DNA from: Streptomyces sp. Tue6028
Lineage (GTDB): Bacteria; Actinomycetota; Actinomycetes; Streptomycetales; Streptomycetaceae
Direction: 5' to 3'
Assembly (NCBI RefSeq): GCF_002300165.1
Contig: NZ_MLCE01000021.1
Span: forward strand, 310,001 to 374,000
DNA: 64,000 nt
The notes beneath the pieces are model-generated. The model searched no databases, was not told where the DNA came from, and worked only from the letters and a program-made list of their open reading frames with translations. Numbering within the stretch: position 1 is the first letter of the stretch; each line of letters opens with the position of its first letter. Of this stretch, positions 45,412-53,307 are shown in pieces. The translations under genes were made by a program, and so were the position numbers.

Positions 45412-45650
45412 CCGACCACACTCCACCCGCCACCGTCCCGCCGTTTTCGTCACCAACCCCCCGCCACCGACCACACCCCACCCGCCACCGTCCCCCCGTT
45501 GCCGTCACCACCCGCCCCGCCACCGACCGCACCCTGCCGTCCCCTGCCGTCCCCTTCCCTCACCGACCGCGCCCTGCCGTGCCCTTCCCTCACCGCCTCC
45601 CGCCACCGACCGCACCCTGCCGCCCCCTTCCCCCACCGAAGGCCCCGTCA
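45412..45650 (+). repeat. Degenerate tandem repeat CCGACCRCACCC...
   Basis: Units starting CCGACC at 45412, 45467, 45523, 45563 and 45606 (spacing 55, 56, 40 and 43 bp) with internal CCGCCACCGTCCC and CCTGCCGTCCC blocks. Confidence 0.6.
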
Positions 45651-45926
45651 CCACCGCCCCGAGCGCGGCGTAATTGCGCCGACCTGCCCCAACTCCCGTA
45701 CTTTTGCTTGTCTTTGGTGATCAAGCTGTGGCTATGGTGATCGTCACGCGCCCGGCGCCCGCCCACCGGCGGCCGGGCGCACGGTGACCGACGACCGGGG
45801 GGAACGGTGTCGTCCGGGGGGTCGCATCGGCATGCCGTGATGTCGGCGGTCGCGGACGCCTGCCCGGCCGCGCTCCTGTCCGCCACGTCGAACGCCGTCC
45901 GACCCCGAGACGGAACAGGAGCCCCC

Positions 45927-48146
45927 GTGGCCGACGAGATGGTGCGCAAGGCGCAGCAGTTCATCAACGGTGCCTACGAAGGCAAGCTGGGCATCGACCG
46001 GATCCCCGAGACCGGGGTGACCGGCTGGACGACGATGTTCGGCCTCACCCGTGCCCTCCAGTACGAACTGGGGATCACGAGCCTGTCGGACACCTTCGGC
46101 CCCACCACTCTGTCCACGCTCACGTCCAAGTACCCGACGCTCAACAGCGATACGGTCCCGTCGGCGAACTTCGCCCGCATCATCCAGTCGGCCCTCTACT
46201 GCAAGGGATACGACGGCGGCGACATCGACGGGACGTACAACTCCCGCGTCTACGCCTCGATCACCCGGCTGAAGCAGAACATGGGCGTGGACTTCACCTA
46301 CCCCGGCGGCAACCTGGTGCCCAAGGTGTTCAAGGGCCTGCTGAACATGGACGCCTACGTCACCGTCAACGGCGGCTCGGACAGCATCCAGGCCGTGCAG
46401 AGATGGCTGAACGGGCAGTACGTGACCCGCAAGGACTTCTTCATCATCCCCGCGGACGGCCACCACTCGCGCGACGTCGCCAAGTCCATGCTGTTCGCCG
46501 TCCAGTACGAGCTGGGCATGGCCGACGGCACGGCCAACGGGGTGTTCGGCCCCGGCACCCAGAGCGGTCTGAAGAGCCACACCGTGGCCACCGGGGACTC
46601 CGGGCCCTGGGTGCAGCTGTTCTCCGCCGGCATGGTCCTCAACCACCGGCCCGTGTCCTTCGGCGGGACCTTCACCAGCGGTCTGGCCTCGGCCGTCTCC
46701 GACTTCCAGTCGTTCGCGAAGCTGCCCGTCACCGGCAAGGGCGACTTCTCGACCTGGGCCTCCCTCCTCGTCTCCTACGGCGATCAAGCGCGCAAGGGCG
46801 AGGCCTGCGACGGCGTCACCCGGATCACCCCGGCCCGCGCGGCGGCGCTGAAGGCCGAGGGCATCAAGTACATCGGGCGCTATCTCACCAACCCGACCGG
46901 CGGGAAGCCGTACGAGAAGGCGATCCAGGAGGGCGAGCTCCAGACCATCGCCGACGCCGGGCTGCGCTGTTTCCCGATCTACCAGACCTACGGCCGGGAC
47001 GCCTCGGACTTCAACTACATCGCGGGCCGCACCGCCGGACAGGCCGCGGTCAACGCGGCCCTGGACCACGGCTTCAAGGCCGGCGCGAGGATCTTCTTCG
47101 CCGTCGACTTCGACGCCCTCGACGAGGACGTCACCTCCAGCGTCCTGCCCCACTTCAAGGGCATCGAGGACGCGATAGCCGACGACGGCAACCGGTACGC
47201 GGTCGGTGTGTACGGGCCGCGCAACGTGTGCACCCGCGTCTCCGAGGCCGGCCACGCGACCGCCGCGTTCGTCTCCGACATGTCCTCCGGTTTCTCCGGG
47301 AACTTCGGCTATCCGCTGCCCGAGAACTGGGCCTACGACCAGATCGTCACCCGCACGGTGGGCTCGGGCGACGGGGCGATCGAGATCGACAACAACATCG
47401 CCTCGGGCCGCGACACGGGCCAGGGCTCCTTCAACGCGCCGCGCACCCAGAAGCCCGACACCCGCCTCGACGACTCCGTCCTCACCGCCATGCAGACGGA
47501 CGTCGGCAAGTACATGGAGTCCCTCGGCTACCCGCTCGACGGCGGTACGCGCAGCTACCAGCACTGGAAGTGCTTCCAGTCGACGGTGGTCGACCACGAC
47601 GCGCTCATCACGAGCCTGTCGAACAAGTACAACCTGCGCAAGGCACTCATCCAGACGTCGGCGTACTGGGAGATGCGGCACATCGAGCCGCTCGACGAGG
47701 CGGCCTGGGAGGCCACGATCCTCGCGTACAACACGACGGGGAAGTTCATCAAGGACTCGTCCACCGGTATCGCCAAGCAGCGGGCCCTCACTCTCGTCGG
47801 CGCCTGGAACCACTGCCTGACCAAGGGCTACGCGACCGGACGGCCGATCCTCGACCCGTCGAGTGACGACGACAAGTACTCGATCTGGAAAAAGGCGCAC
47901 GACGACGAGGAGTTCGCCCTCACCAGCGTCTTCATGATCGACATGTGGGACATCGACGGGAAGCCCGGCGGGGACGACAACTCCCCCGCGATGCGCTCCC
48001 CGCGCCTGGACTACAACGACTCGGAGATCTACGACGTCCTGCGCCGCTACCAGGGCCCCGCGGAGCCCGCGTTCAGCGAGGCGAAGAAGCGGCTGGGGCT
48101 CTACTACGTGATGGAGAAGTACAACGCGATCTCCCGGAACCTGTGA
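45927..48146 (+). CDS. Large protein with peptidoglycan-binding-like repeats and DUF1906 glycoside-hydrolase-like domain
   Basis: 739 residues. About 1-285: four segments resembling peptidoglycan-binding domains (for example ALQYELGITSLSDTFGPTTL, CKGYDGGDIDGTYNSRVY, AVQYELGMADGTANGVFGPG, DFQSFAKLPVTGKGDFSTW). About 291-500: the DUF1906 TIM-barrel (CDGVTRITPARAAALKAEGI, YIGRYLTN, GARIFFAVDFDALDEDV, YAVGVYGPRNVC), the Rv2525c-like glycosidase fold. About 510-739: a C-terminal part I do not recognise. GTG 45927 with AGGAG 5 bp upstream gives no signal peptide, odd for a wall-binding protein. First of three genes. Enzyme activity is unproven. Confidence 0.82.
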   Translation: MADEMVRKAQQFINGAYEGKLGIDRIPETGVTGWTTMFGLTRALQYELGITSLSDTFGPTTLSTLTSKYPTLNSDTVPSANFARIIQSALYCKGYDGGDIDGTYNSRVYASITRLKQNMGVDFTYPGGNLVPKVFKGLLNMDAYVTVNGGSDSIQAVQRWLNGQYVTRKDFFIIPADGHHSRDVAKSMLFAVQYELGMADGTANGVFGPGTQSGLKSHTVATGDSGPWVQLFSAGMVLNHRPVSFGGTFTSGLASAVSDFQSFAKLPVTGKGDFSTWASLLVSYGDQARKGEACDGVTRITPARAAALKAEGIKYIGRYLTNPTGGKPYEKAIQEGELQTIADAGLRCFPIYQTYGRDASDFNYIAGRTAGQAAVNAALDHGFKAGARIFFAVDFDALDEDVTSSVLPHFKGIEDAIADDGNRYAVGVYGPRNVCTRVSEAGHATAAFVSDMSSGFSGNFGYPLPENWAYDQIVTRTVGSGDGAIEIDNNIASGRDTGQGSFNAPRTQKPDTRLDDSVLTAMQTDVGKYMESLGYPLDGGTRSYQHWKCFQSTVVDHDALITSLSNKYNLRKALIQTSAYWEMRHIEPLDEAAWEATILAYNTTGKFIKDSSTGIAKQRALTLVGAWNHCLTKGYATGRPILDPSSDDDKYSIWKKAHDDEEFALTSVFMIDMWDIDGKPGGDDNSPAMRSPRLDYNDSEIYDVLRRYQGPAEPAFSEAKKRLGLYYVMEKYNAISRNL

Positions 48147-48164
48147 CAGAGAGCGGAGCGCCCC

Positions 48165-48623
48165 ATGTCCGGAGACCAGCCGTACGCCGGCCACGACGGC
48201 ACCGTCGTCCTCCTGCTGACCCTGGCCGGACTGGTGGCCACCCCGTGGCTCCTGGTGCGCGGGGTGCGGCTGCTGGTCCGCGCGAGGGCGGCCCGGACGG
48301 CGACGGCGGCCCTCGGGTCCGCCGCCGCACTGGCGTGGGCCGCGGCGCTCGGCATGTACACCTGGGGCGTTCTGCACCTGGTCCTCTTCGACGACCAGGA
48401 CCGGTCCCGGGCGTGCAACACGGCGGTCGGCGACCGGCGACTCACCGGATACGACCCCTCGTTCATCCCGCTCCACTTCGGCTGCCGTACCGGTGACGGA
48501 CACACGGTCGAAGCGGTCATCCCGTCGTACATCAACCCGGCAGTGACCGTGCTGGGGGTGTGCGCCCTGGCGCTCACCCTCGCCGGATTCGCGACCGCCC
48601 GACGCAAGGAGGAAATCTCATGA
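48165..48623 (+). CDS. Membrane protein of unknown function
   Basis: 152 residues, no family recognised. Three to four membrane segments: TVVLLLTLAGLVATPWLLV, ALGSAAALAWAAALGMYTWGVL and INPAVTVLGVCALALTLAGF. Between the last two lies a roughly 50-residue outside loop with two Cys (SRACNTAVGDRR ... FIPLHFGCRTGDGH) that could form a disulfide. It starts 19 bp after the DUF1906 gene with AGAGAGCGGAG upstream and ends with an ATGA overlap into the Tat protein gene, so the three genes form an operon. Confidence 0.75.
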   Translation: MSGDQPYAGHDGTVVLLLTLAGLVATPWLLVRGVRLLVRARAARTATAALGSAAALAWAAALGMYTWGVLHLVLFDDQDRSRACNTAVGDRRLTGYDPSFIPLHFGCRTGDGHTVEAVIPSYINPAVTVLGVCALALTLAGFATARRKEEIS

Positions 48624-49372
48624 CGGCGAACCTGCCGCGACGCACCGTGCTGCGCCGCGCCGTCCTCATGGCCGCAGGCGCCACGGCCGGATCACAACTG
48701 CTCGCCACCCCTGGATACGCGGCGGACCACAGGCCCGACCCGGCCAAGTTGCGCGAAGCGGTGAAGAAGGCCCAGCAGCGGGCCGACGAGCGGAAGGCCC
48801 ACGTGCTCAACGGCCTTCGCTCGAAGAACGGCTGGGAGATGGAGAAGGTCGTCGACGACCGCGGCAACATCTACACCAGACCCGTGACGGGCACTCCGGT
48901 GGACGTGCGGGTGCGCATGGGAGACGTCGAGACCGTCCTCGTGCACGTCGTCCGCCGCTTCCACTACGAGATCGACGCCCTGCGCAAGGGCGACGTCGTC
49001 GGCTGGCGCACCCCGGGCTCGGTGCGCAGGGGACTGGCCGAGTCCAACCAGGCCTCCGGCACGGCGGTGCAGATCCGGCCCGGCTCCTACCCCTTGGGGG
49101 TGCGCGGCGGGTTCTACCCCCTCCAGGAGCTGGTGATCCGCGACATCCTCGCGGACGCCGAGGGCGTGGTCCGCTGGGGCGGCGACGACCGCAAGCCGGA
49201 CGAGTCGCTGTTCTCCATCGACGTGGGCCCGGGCGACGCGCGCCTGACCGCGGTGGCGGAGAAGATCCGCCGCTGGGCCGAGACGCCCGGTCTGGGCTCG
49301 GGTGTGCTCGTCGATCCGCTCCAGCCGCGGCGCCGCAAGGCCGCGAAGCGGCTCGCCGCCCAGCAGGTCTGA
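48620..49372 (+). CDS. Tat-exported M15-peptidase-like protein lacking zinc ligands
   Basis: 250 residues. A twin-arginine signal (RRTVLRRAVLMAAGATAGSQ) ends near ATPGYA (34). About 100-220 resembles LAS/M15 D-Ala carboxypeptidases: ESNQASGTAVQI (141-152) aligns with SxHxxGxAxDI and RWGGDDRKPDESLFSI (185-200) with WGGxW...DxxHFEI. The His, Asp and His zinc ligands appear as Gln, Gln and Leu, so the protein may bind rather than cut. ATG 48620 lies inside the end of the membrane gene with AAGGAGG upstream. Family call is moderate. Confidence 0.65.
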   Translation: MTANLPRRTVLRRAVLMAAGATAGSQLLATPGYAADHRPDPAKLREAVKKAQQRADERKAHVLNGLRSKNGWEMEKVVDDRGNIYTRPVTGTPVDVRVRMGDVETVLVHVVRRFHYEIDALRKGDVVGWRTPGSVRRGLAESNQASGTAVQIRPGSYPLGVRGGFYPLQELVIRDILADAEGVVRWGGDDRKPDESLFSIDVGPGDARLTAVAEKIRRWAETPGLGSGVLVDPLQPRRRKAAKRLAAQQV

Positions 49373-49383
49373 CCGGTGGGCCG

Positions 49384-49422
49384 CGGGCCCGGTCCGCACC
49401 CTCACGGGTGGGGCCGGGCCCG
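49384..49422. terminator. Bidirectional terminator
   Basis: CGGGCCCGGTCCGCACCC-TCAC-GGGTGGGGCCGGGCCCG, a near-perfect 17-bp stem between convergent genes. Confidence 0.75.
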
Positions 49423-49487
49423 TGCCCGTGGCTGTCGCCCGGACCGGGCACCGCCGGCACCCCGCGGCCCGGTCCGGGCGTCGGCCG

Positions 49488-50138
49488 CTAGCTGAAGATG
49501 ATCATCGACCCCTGGGCGAGGCTGCGGGTCGCGGCGGCGTGCAGGCCGAGCCAGACGTGGCGCTCCCGGGCGAAGGGGCTGGCGTCGTAGGGCGCCGGCG
49601 CGGCCGGCTCCTCCAGCTCCGTGGGCGCCGCGGGCGGCTGCGGGGCGGCGGGCGGGTTGGCCGGGTCGATGCCGATCGACGGGGCCACGAATTCGAGTTC
49701 GCGCAGCAGCGCGTGGGAGGAGCCCAGGGGGCCGCCGCCCGCGAGGAGTTCGTCGTTGGCGAGTGGGTGCGGGAAGTCGACGGGGACGTAGGCGCCCGCG
49801 TGGTCGTAGTGCCAGACCAGGTGTGACTGCTGGGCGTTGGTCTCGAACATCTCCAGCAGCTGTTCGTAGTCGCCGCCGAGTTCGTCCACCGGGGTGACCG
49901 CCAGACCGCACATCTGGAGCAGGTAGGCGCGGCGCAGGAAGTGCAGCGCGTCGTAGTCGAAGCCGGCGACCGGGGCGACGTCGCCGGACAGCCCCGGCAT
50001 GTACGCGTACACCGGGACGGGTGGGAGTCCCGCCTCGGCCAGCGCCTTGTCGTAGAGCGCGAGTTCCTCGGCGAAGGGGTTGTCGGGGGTGTGGCACAAC
50101 ACGTCGACGAGCGGGACCAACCACAGGTCACAGGCCAA
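49488..50138 (-). CDS. Conserved hypothetical protein
   Basis: 216 residues, soluble, no family name recognised. CDLWLVPLVDVLCHTPDNPFAEELALYDKALAEAGLP and FDYDALHFLRRAYLLQMCGL suggest a helical domain; QQSHLVWHYDHAGAYVPVDFPHPLANDELLAGGGPLGSSHALLREL is a distinct middle part. A Pro-rich segment (PANPPAAPQPPAAPTE) precedes the end. TTG 50138 is preferred since AAGAGGAG stands 7 bp upstream; longer frames run over this site. It is convergent with the Tat-protein gene and downstream of the GntR gene on the same strand. Confidence 0.7.
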   Translation of the reverse strand: MACDLWLVPLVDVLCHTPDNPFAEELALYDKALAEAGLPPVPVYAYMPGLSGDVAPVAGFDYDALHFLRRAYLLQMCGLAVTPVDELGGDYEQLLEMFETNAQQSHLVWHYDHAGAYVPVDFPHPLANDELLAGGGPLGSSHALLRELEFVAPSIGIDPANPPAAPQPPAAPTELEEPAAPAPYDASPFARERHVWLGLHAAATRSLAQGSMIIFS

Positions 50139-50295
50139 CAGACGGCTCCTCTTCCTCGGGTGCACGGTGGTCAGGGCAGCGTAATGCGCGCGGCGGTCCT
50201 GGGAAGGCCCCGGTGCACAACTGGGGTTTCCGGTGGCCGGGGCGCGCGGTGCCGCCCCGGGCCGCGTCCCCAACCCCCCGATCGCCCGCGGGGGC

Positions 50296-50317
50296 CCTCC
50301 TCAAACGCCGGACGGGC
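50296..50317 (+). repeat. Partial copy G of the 41-bp repeat, overlapping the GntR stop codon
   Basis: CCTCCTCAAACGCCGGACGGGC matches the right half of the dispersed unit (CGTCCTCAATCGCCGGACGGGC). Confidence 0.7.
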
Positions 50318-51032
50318 CGTCGTCTGCGGTCAGGTGCTCGATGAGGGCCAGCGAGTGTGCGTTGTAGGCCACGACGATCGCCTGGGCCGTGTCCGCGTCG
50401 CGGCGGGCCAGGGCGTCCACGAGCTCCGTGTGCCCGGCCCACAGGTGGCCCCGCAGGTCGGCGACCCGGCGCAGGTGCTGGACGGTGCACACCCAGGACT
50501 GGACGCGCAGCCGGTGCAGGAAGTCGGCGAGGTAGGGGTTGCCGAAGAGGCCGCTGAGTTCGCGCCAGAAGCGGAGGTCGTAGCCGATGAGGATGTTGAG
50601 CTCGCCGGCGGTCGCGGCGCGCTGGGCCTCCTCGCCGCGGCGGCGCACGGCGGCCAGCGCGGCGACGGCGCGCTGGTCGTCGAGCTGGCGCAGACCACCT
50701 GCGACGAGGCTGCGGAACATGCCCTCGGTGACCAGGCTGCGGGCCTCGATCATGTCGCGGTAGTCGTCGGCGGAGTACTCCTGCACGCGGAAGCCGCGGT
50801 GCTGGTCCGCCTCCAGCAGACCCTGCGCCGACAGGTCTACCAGGGCCTCGCGCACGGGGGTGGCGGAGACGCCGTACTGGTCCGCGATCTCCTTCACCGT
50901 GAACGCCTGGCCCGGCTGGAGGCGGCCCGCGAGCACCTCGTCGCGCAGCGCGTCCGCGATCTGCTGCCGCAGGGTGCTGCGGGTCACGGCGCCATTGCCG
51001 CCGATGCCGGGCATGGTGTCTGACTCCCCCAT
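50301..51032 (-). CDS. GntR-family transcriptional regulator (FadR-type, FCD domain)
   Basis: 243 residues. The winged HTH (about 18-85) has TLRQQIADALRDEVLAGRLQPGQAFTVKEIADQYGVSATPVREALVDLSAQGLLE. The all-helical FCD effector domain has SADDYRDMIEARSLVTEGMF, DLRFWRELSGLFGNPYL and GHTELVDALARRDADTAQAIV; its metal-site pattern (D, H, H) is only partly clear. The last residues and the stop lie in a partial copy of the intergenic repeat. The start may also be the ATG at 51014. Target could be the adjacent aminotransferase gene (inference). Confidence 0.88.
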   Translation of the reverse strand: MGESDTMPGIGGNGAVTRSTLRQQIADALRDEVLAGRLQPGQAFTVKEIADQYGVSATPVREALVDLSAQGLLEADQHRGFRVQEYSADDYRDMIEARSLVTEGMFRSLVAGGLRQLDDQRAVAALAAVRRRGEEAQRAATAGELNILIGYDLRFWRELSGLFGNPYLADFLHRLRVQSWVCTVQHLRRVADLRGHLWAGHTELVDALARRDADTAQAIVVAYNAHSLALIEHLTADDGPSGV

Positions 51033-51112
51033 CGCGTGGATGTGGTGGTGGGTCTACTCGCGTATCACTACGAGCAGGACACCTTACGCGGTGGAGGGGC
51101 CGCAGACGCCGA

Positions 51113-51146
51113 ACCCCCGGCCGGGCTCGACAGCCCGGCCGGGGGT
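51113..51146 (-). terminator. Terminator of the class III aminotransferase gene
   Basis: A perfect 15-bp stem ACCCCCGGCCGGGCT / AGCCCGGCCGGGGGT with a 4-nt loop, 22 bp after the stop. Confidence 0.9.
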
Positions 51147-51168
51147 CGGAAGGTGACGGGATCGCGCT

Positions 51169-52524
51169 CTACGCGGTGTGCTCGTCCGCCACGGACAGCG
51201 CCTCGTCCAGGGCCGCCAGACCCTCCTTGGCCTCGGCCTCGGAGATGTTGCACGGCGGCACGACGTGGGTGCGGTTCATGTTGATGAAGGGCCACAGGCC
51301 GCGGGCCTTGGCCGCGGCACCGAACGCGGCCATCGGCGCGTTCGCCTCGCCCGCCGCGTTGTACGGAACCAGCGGCTCCCGCGTCTCCCGGTTCTTCACC
51401 AGCTCCAGCGCCCAGAAGACACCGGTGCCGCGCACTTCGCCGACGCTCGGGTGCCGCTCGGCGAGCTCGCGCAGCGCCGGCCCGAGGACGTTCTCGCCGA
51501 TGGCCGCGGCCTGGTCGACGATGCCCTCCTCCTCCATGACGTTGATCGTCGCGACGGCGGCGGCACAGGCCAGCGGGTGCCCGGAGTAGGTGAGCCCGCC
51601 CGGGTAGGGCCGCCGGGCGAAGGTCTCCGCGATGGCTCCGGAGATCGCGACACCGCCGAGCGGCACGTATCCGGAGTTCACGCCCTTCGCGAAGGTCATC
51701 AGGTCGGGCGTCACACCGAAGTGGTCCGCGGCGAACCACTTGCCGGTCCGCCCGAAGCCGGCCATGACCTCGTCCAGGACGAAGACGATCCCGTACCGGT
51801 CGCATATCTCGCGCACACCGGCGAGGTAGCCGGCGGGCGGCGTCATGATGCCCGCCGTGCCCGGGACCGTCTCCAGGATCACCGCGGCGACGGTGGCCGG
51901 CCCCTCGAAGGTGATGGTGTCCTCGAGGTGCTGGAGCGCCCGCTCGCACTCCTGCTGCTCGTTGTCCGAGTAGAAGGGGCTGCGGTACAGGAACGGCGCC
52001 CAGAAGTGGACGACACCGGCGGCGGCGCTGTCGCTGGGCCAGCGGCGCGGGTCACCGGTGAGGTTGATCGCGGTCGAGGTGGCGCCGTGGTACGAGCGGT
52101 AGGCGGAGAGCACCTTCGGACGGCCGGTGTGCAGCCGGGCCATCCGCGTGGCGTTCTCGACGGCCTCCGCGCCGCCGTTGGTGAAGAAGATCTTGTCCAG
52201 GTCGCCGGGGGTGCGCTCGGCGATCAGCCGGGCCGCCTCCGAACGCGCCTCGACGGCGAAGGCGGGTGCGAACGTGGACAGGGTTGCGGCCTGCTCCTGG
52301 ATCGCGGCGACGACCTTCGGGTGCTGGTATCCGATGTTGGTGAAGACGAGCCCACTGGTGAAGTCCAGATACCGCTTGCCTTCGTAGTCCCAGAAGTACG
52401 ACCCCTCCGCGCCGGCGACGGCGAGCGGGTCGATGAGCTCCTGCGCGGACCAGGAGTGGAACACGTGCGCGCGGTCCGCGGCCTTCACGGCGGCACCGAC
52501 CTGAGGGTTGGGCTGAGGGGTCAT
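51169..52524 (-). CDS. Class III (omega) PLP aminotransferase
   Basis: 451 residues. HVFHSWSAQELIDPLAVAGAEGSYFWDYEGKRYLDFTSGLVFTNIGYQHPKV opens a typical class III fold. SYHGATSTAINLTGDPRRW, FVLDEVMAGFGRTGKWFAADHFGVTPDLMTFAKGVNSGYVPLGGV (PLP Lys in FAKGVNSG) and GTGVFWALELVKN follow. Substrates may be beta-alanine, GABA or another amine; taurine/pyruvate aminotransferases look similar. ATG 52524 is the start, with the adjacent GntR gene as possible regulator. A good terminator follows. Confidence 0.9.
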   Translation of the reverse strand: MTPQPNPQVGAAVKAADRAHVFHSWSAQELIDPLAVAGAEGSYFWDYEGKRYLDFTSGLVFTNIGYQHPKVVAAIQEQAATLSTFAPAFAVEARSEAARLIAERTPGDLDKIFFTNGGAEAVENATRMARLHTGRPKVLSAYRSYHGATSTAINLTGDPRRWPSDSAAAGVVHFWAPFLYRSPFYSDNEQQECERALQHLEDTITFEGPATVAAVILETVPGTAGIMTPPAGYLAGVREICDRYGIVFVLDEVMAGFGRTGKWFAADHFGVTPDLMTFAKGVNSGYVPLGGVAISGAIAETFARRPYPGGLTYSGHPLACAAAVATINVMEEEGIVDQAAAIGENVLGPALRELAERHPSVGEVRGTGVFWALELVKNRETREPLVPYNAAGEANAPMAAFGAAAKARGLWPFINMNRTHVVPPCNISEAEAKEGLAALDEALSVADEHTA

Positions 52525-52668
52525 GCGCCGAAGCGTAAATGTCCACGGAGTGGACGCGATATCGGCGTCCTGTCTGCCGCCGGGGGCATTCCGCGACAGT
52601 CTGTCGGGCTTGACCACGCCGCCGACTCCGCTGCCGCCGCCATTCCGTCCCCCTGAGCCGGCGTGGAT

Positions 52669-52710
52669 CGGCCTGGACGGCCTCGTCCTCAATCGCCGGA
52701 CGGGCTGAGG
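52669..52710 (+). repeat. Dispersed 41-bp intergenic repeat, copy D
   Basis: Identical to copy C over the CGGCCTGGACGG...GGGCTGAGG unit. Confidence 0.85.
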
Positions 52711-52786
52711 GGGGGCGCCCTCTGCTCCCAGGCGGGACGGGGCGGGGCCCACCGGATCTCGTAAGGCACCCGGACCTGACCCAGAT

Positions 52787-52826
52787 CGGCCTGGACGGCC
52801 TCGTCCTCAATCGCCGGACGGACTGG
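52787..52826 (+). repeat. Dispersed 41-bp intergenic repeat, copy E
   Basis: Matches copy D, with GGACTGG instead of GGGCTGA at its end. Confidence 0.85.
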
Positions 52827-52926
52827 GGGTGGCTCTCTGTCCTCAAGGCGGGGCGGGGGTAGGTGGTGGCGCCCGGGTGGGAAGGGACGCACCGGCCCCC
52901 GTGAGGCACCCGGAGCTCAGCCCGAT

Positions 52927-52968
52927 CGGCCTGGACGGCCTCGTCCTCAATCGCCGGACGGGCTGAGG
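52927..52968 (+). repeat. Dispersed 41-bp intergenic repeat, copy F
   Basis: Identical to copies C and D. Confidence 0.85.
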
Positions 52969-53024
52969 CACTGCCCTCAACCCCGACAGGTCCAATCCCT
53001 GGGTCTTGGGCGCAACCCTGATCT

Positions 53025-53184
53025 CACCCGCGGTCGCCCTCTCACGGAAGGGGCCGTGCCGGTGCATCACATGCCCGTTGCGGACGGCGCCATGAACCCA
53101 CCGCACTGGCTCGCCGGACCAGACAAGGGCTGCAACGGGCGGATCACCGGCACGGCCCCGACCCACCCACCGGACAGACGGCGA
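53025..53184 (+). repeat. Hairpin-forming dispersed element, copy 2
   Basis: Outer arms GCCGTGCCGGTG (53053-53064) and CACCGGCACGGC (53145-53156), inner arms GCCCGTTGC (53073-53081) and GCAACGGGC (53132-53140). Matches copy 1 outside the loop. Confidence 0.8.
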
Positions 53185-53249
53185 GACGGTCCGGCAGCGA
53201 GGCCCCAGTCGGCAGCGAGGCCCCGGCCGGCAGCGAAGCCCCGAGTATT

Positions 53250-53282
53250 GACAGCATGCTGTCCAATTGACAGCATGCTTAC
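53250..53282 (+). promoter_or_regulatory. Paired palindromic operators upstream of the DJ-1/PfpI-MarR operon
   Basis: GACAGCATGCTGTC (53250-53263) is a perfect 14-bp palindrome; GACAGCATGCTTAC (53269-53282) repeats its left part 19 bp on. Each is preceded by TT, giving TTGACA, a -35-like hexamer, so a repressor bound here would cover the promoter. Confidence 0.75.
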
Positions 53283-53307
53283 ATCGAGCAGAACCCGAGG
53301 AGGAGCC

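Larger units (their letters stand above)
45321..45926. other. Region between purA and the DUF1906 gene
   Basis: After the purA terminator there is a degenerate C-rich tandem repeat (about 45412-45650), then a less C-rich stretch (about 45665-45750, with TTTTGCTTGTCTTTGGTGATCAAG) that may hold the promoter of the DUF1906 operon. No gene supported. Confidence 0.5.
52525..53307. other. Repeat-rich non-coding region before the DJ-1/MarR pair
   Basis: 783 bp: three 41-bp units (52669, 52787, 52927) at 118- and 140-bp spacing, the second hairpin element (53025-53184), a GGCAGCGA(G/A)GCCCC direct repeat near 53200-53243 and the paired palindromic operators. No gene supported. Confidence 0.7.

Noticed and set aside
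45744-48503. 919-codon minus-strand frame
   Set aside because: Antisense to the DUF1906 gene, which has clear domains and a ribosome binding site.
52669-53184. CRISPR-like array
   Set aside because: The three 41-bp units look like spaced repeats, but spacing (118 and 140 bp) and presence of single copies elsewhere fit a dispersed intergenic repeat, and no cas genes exist in the window.
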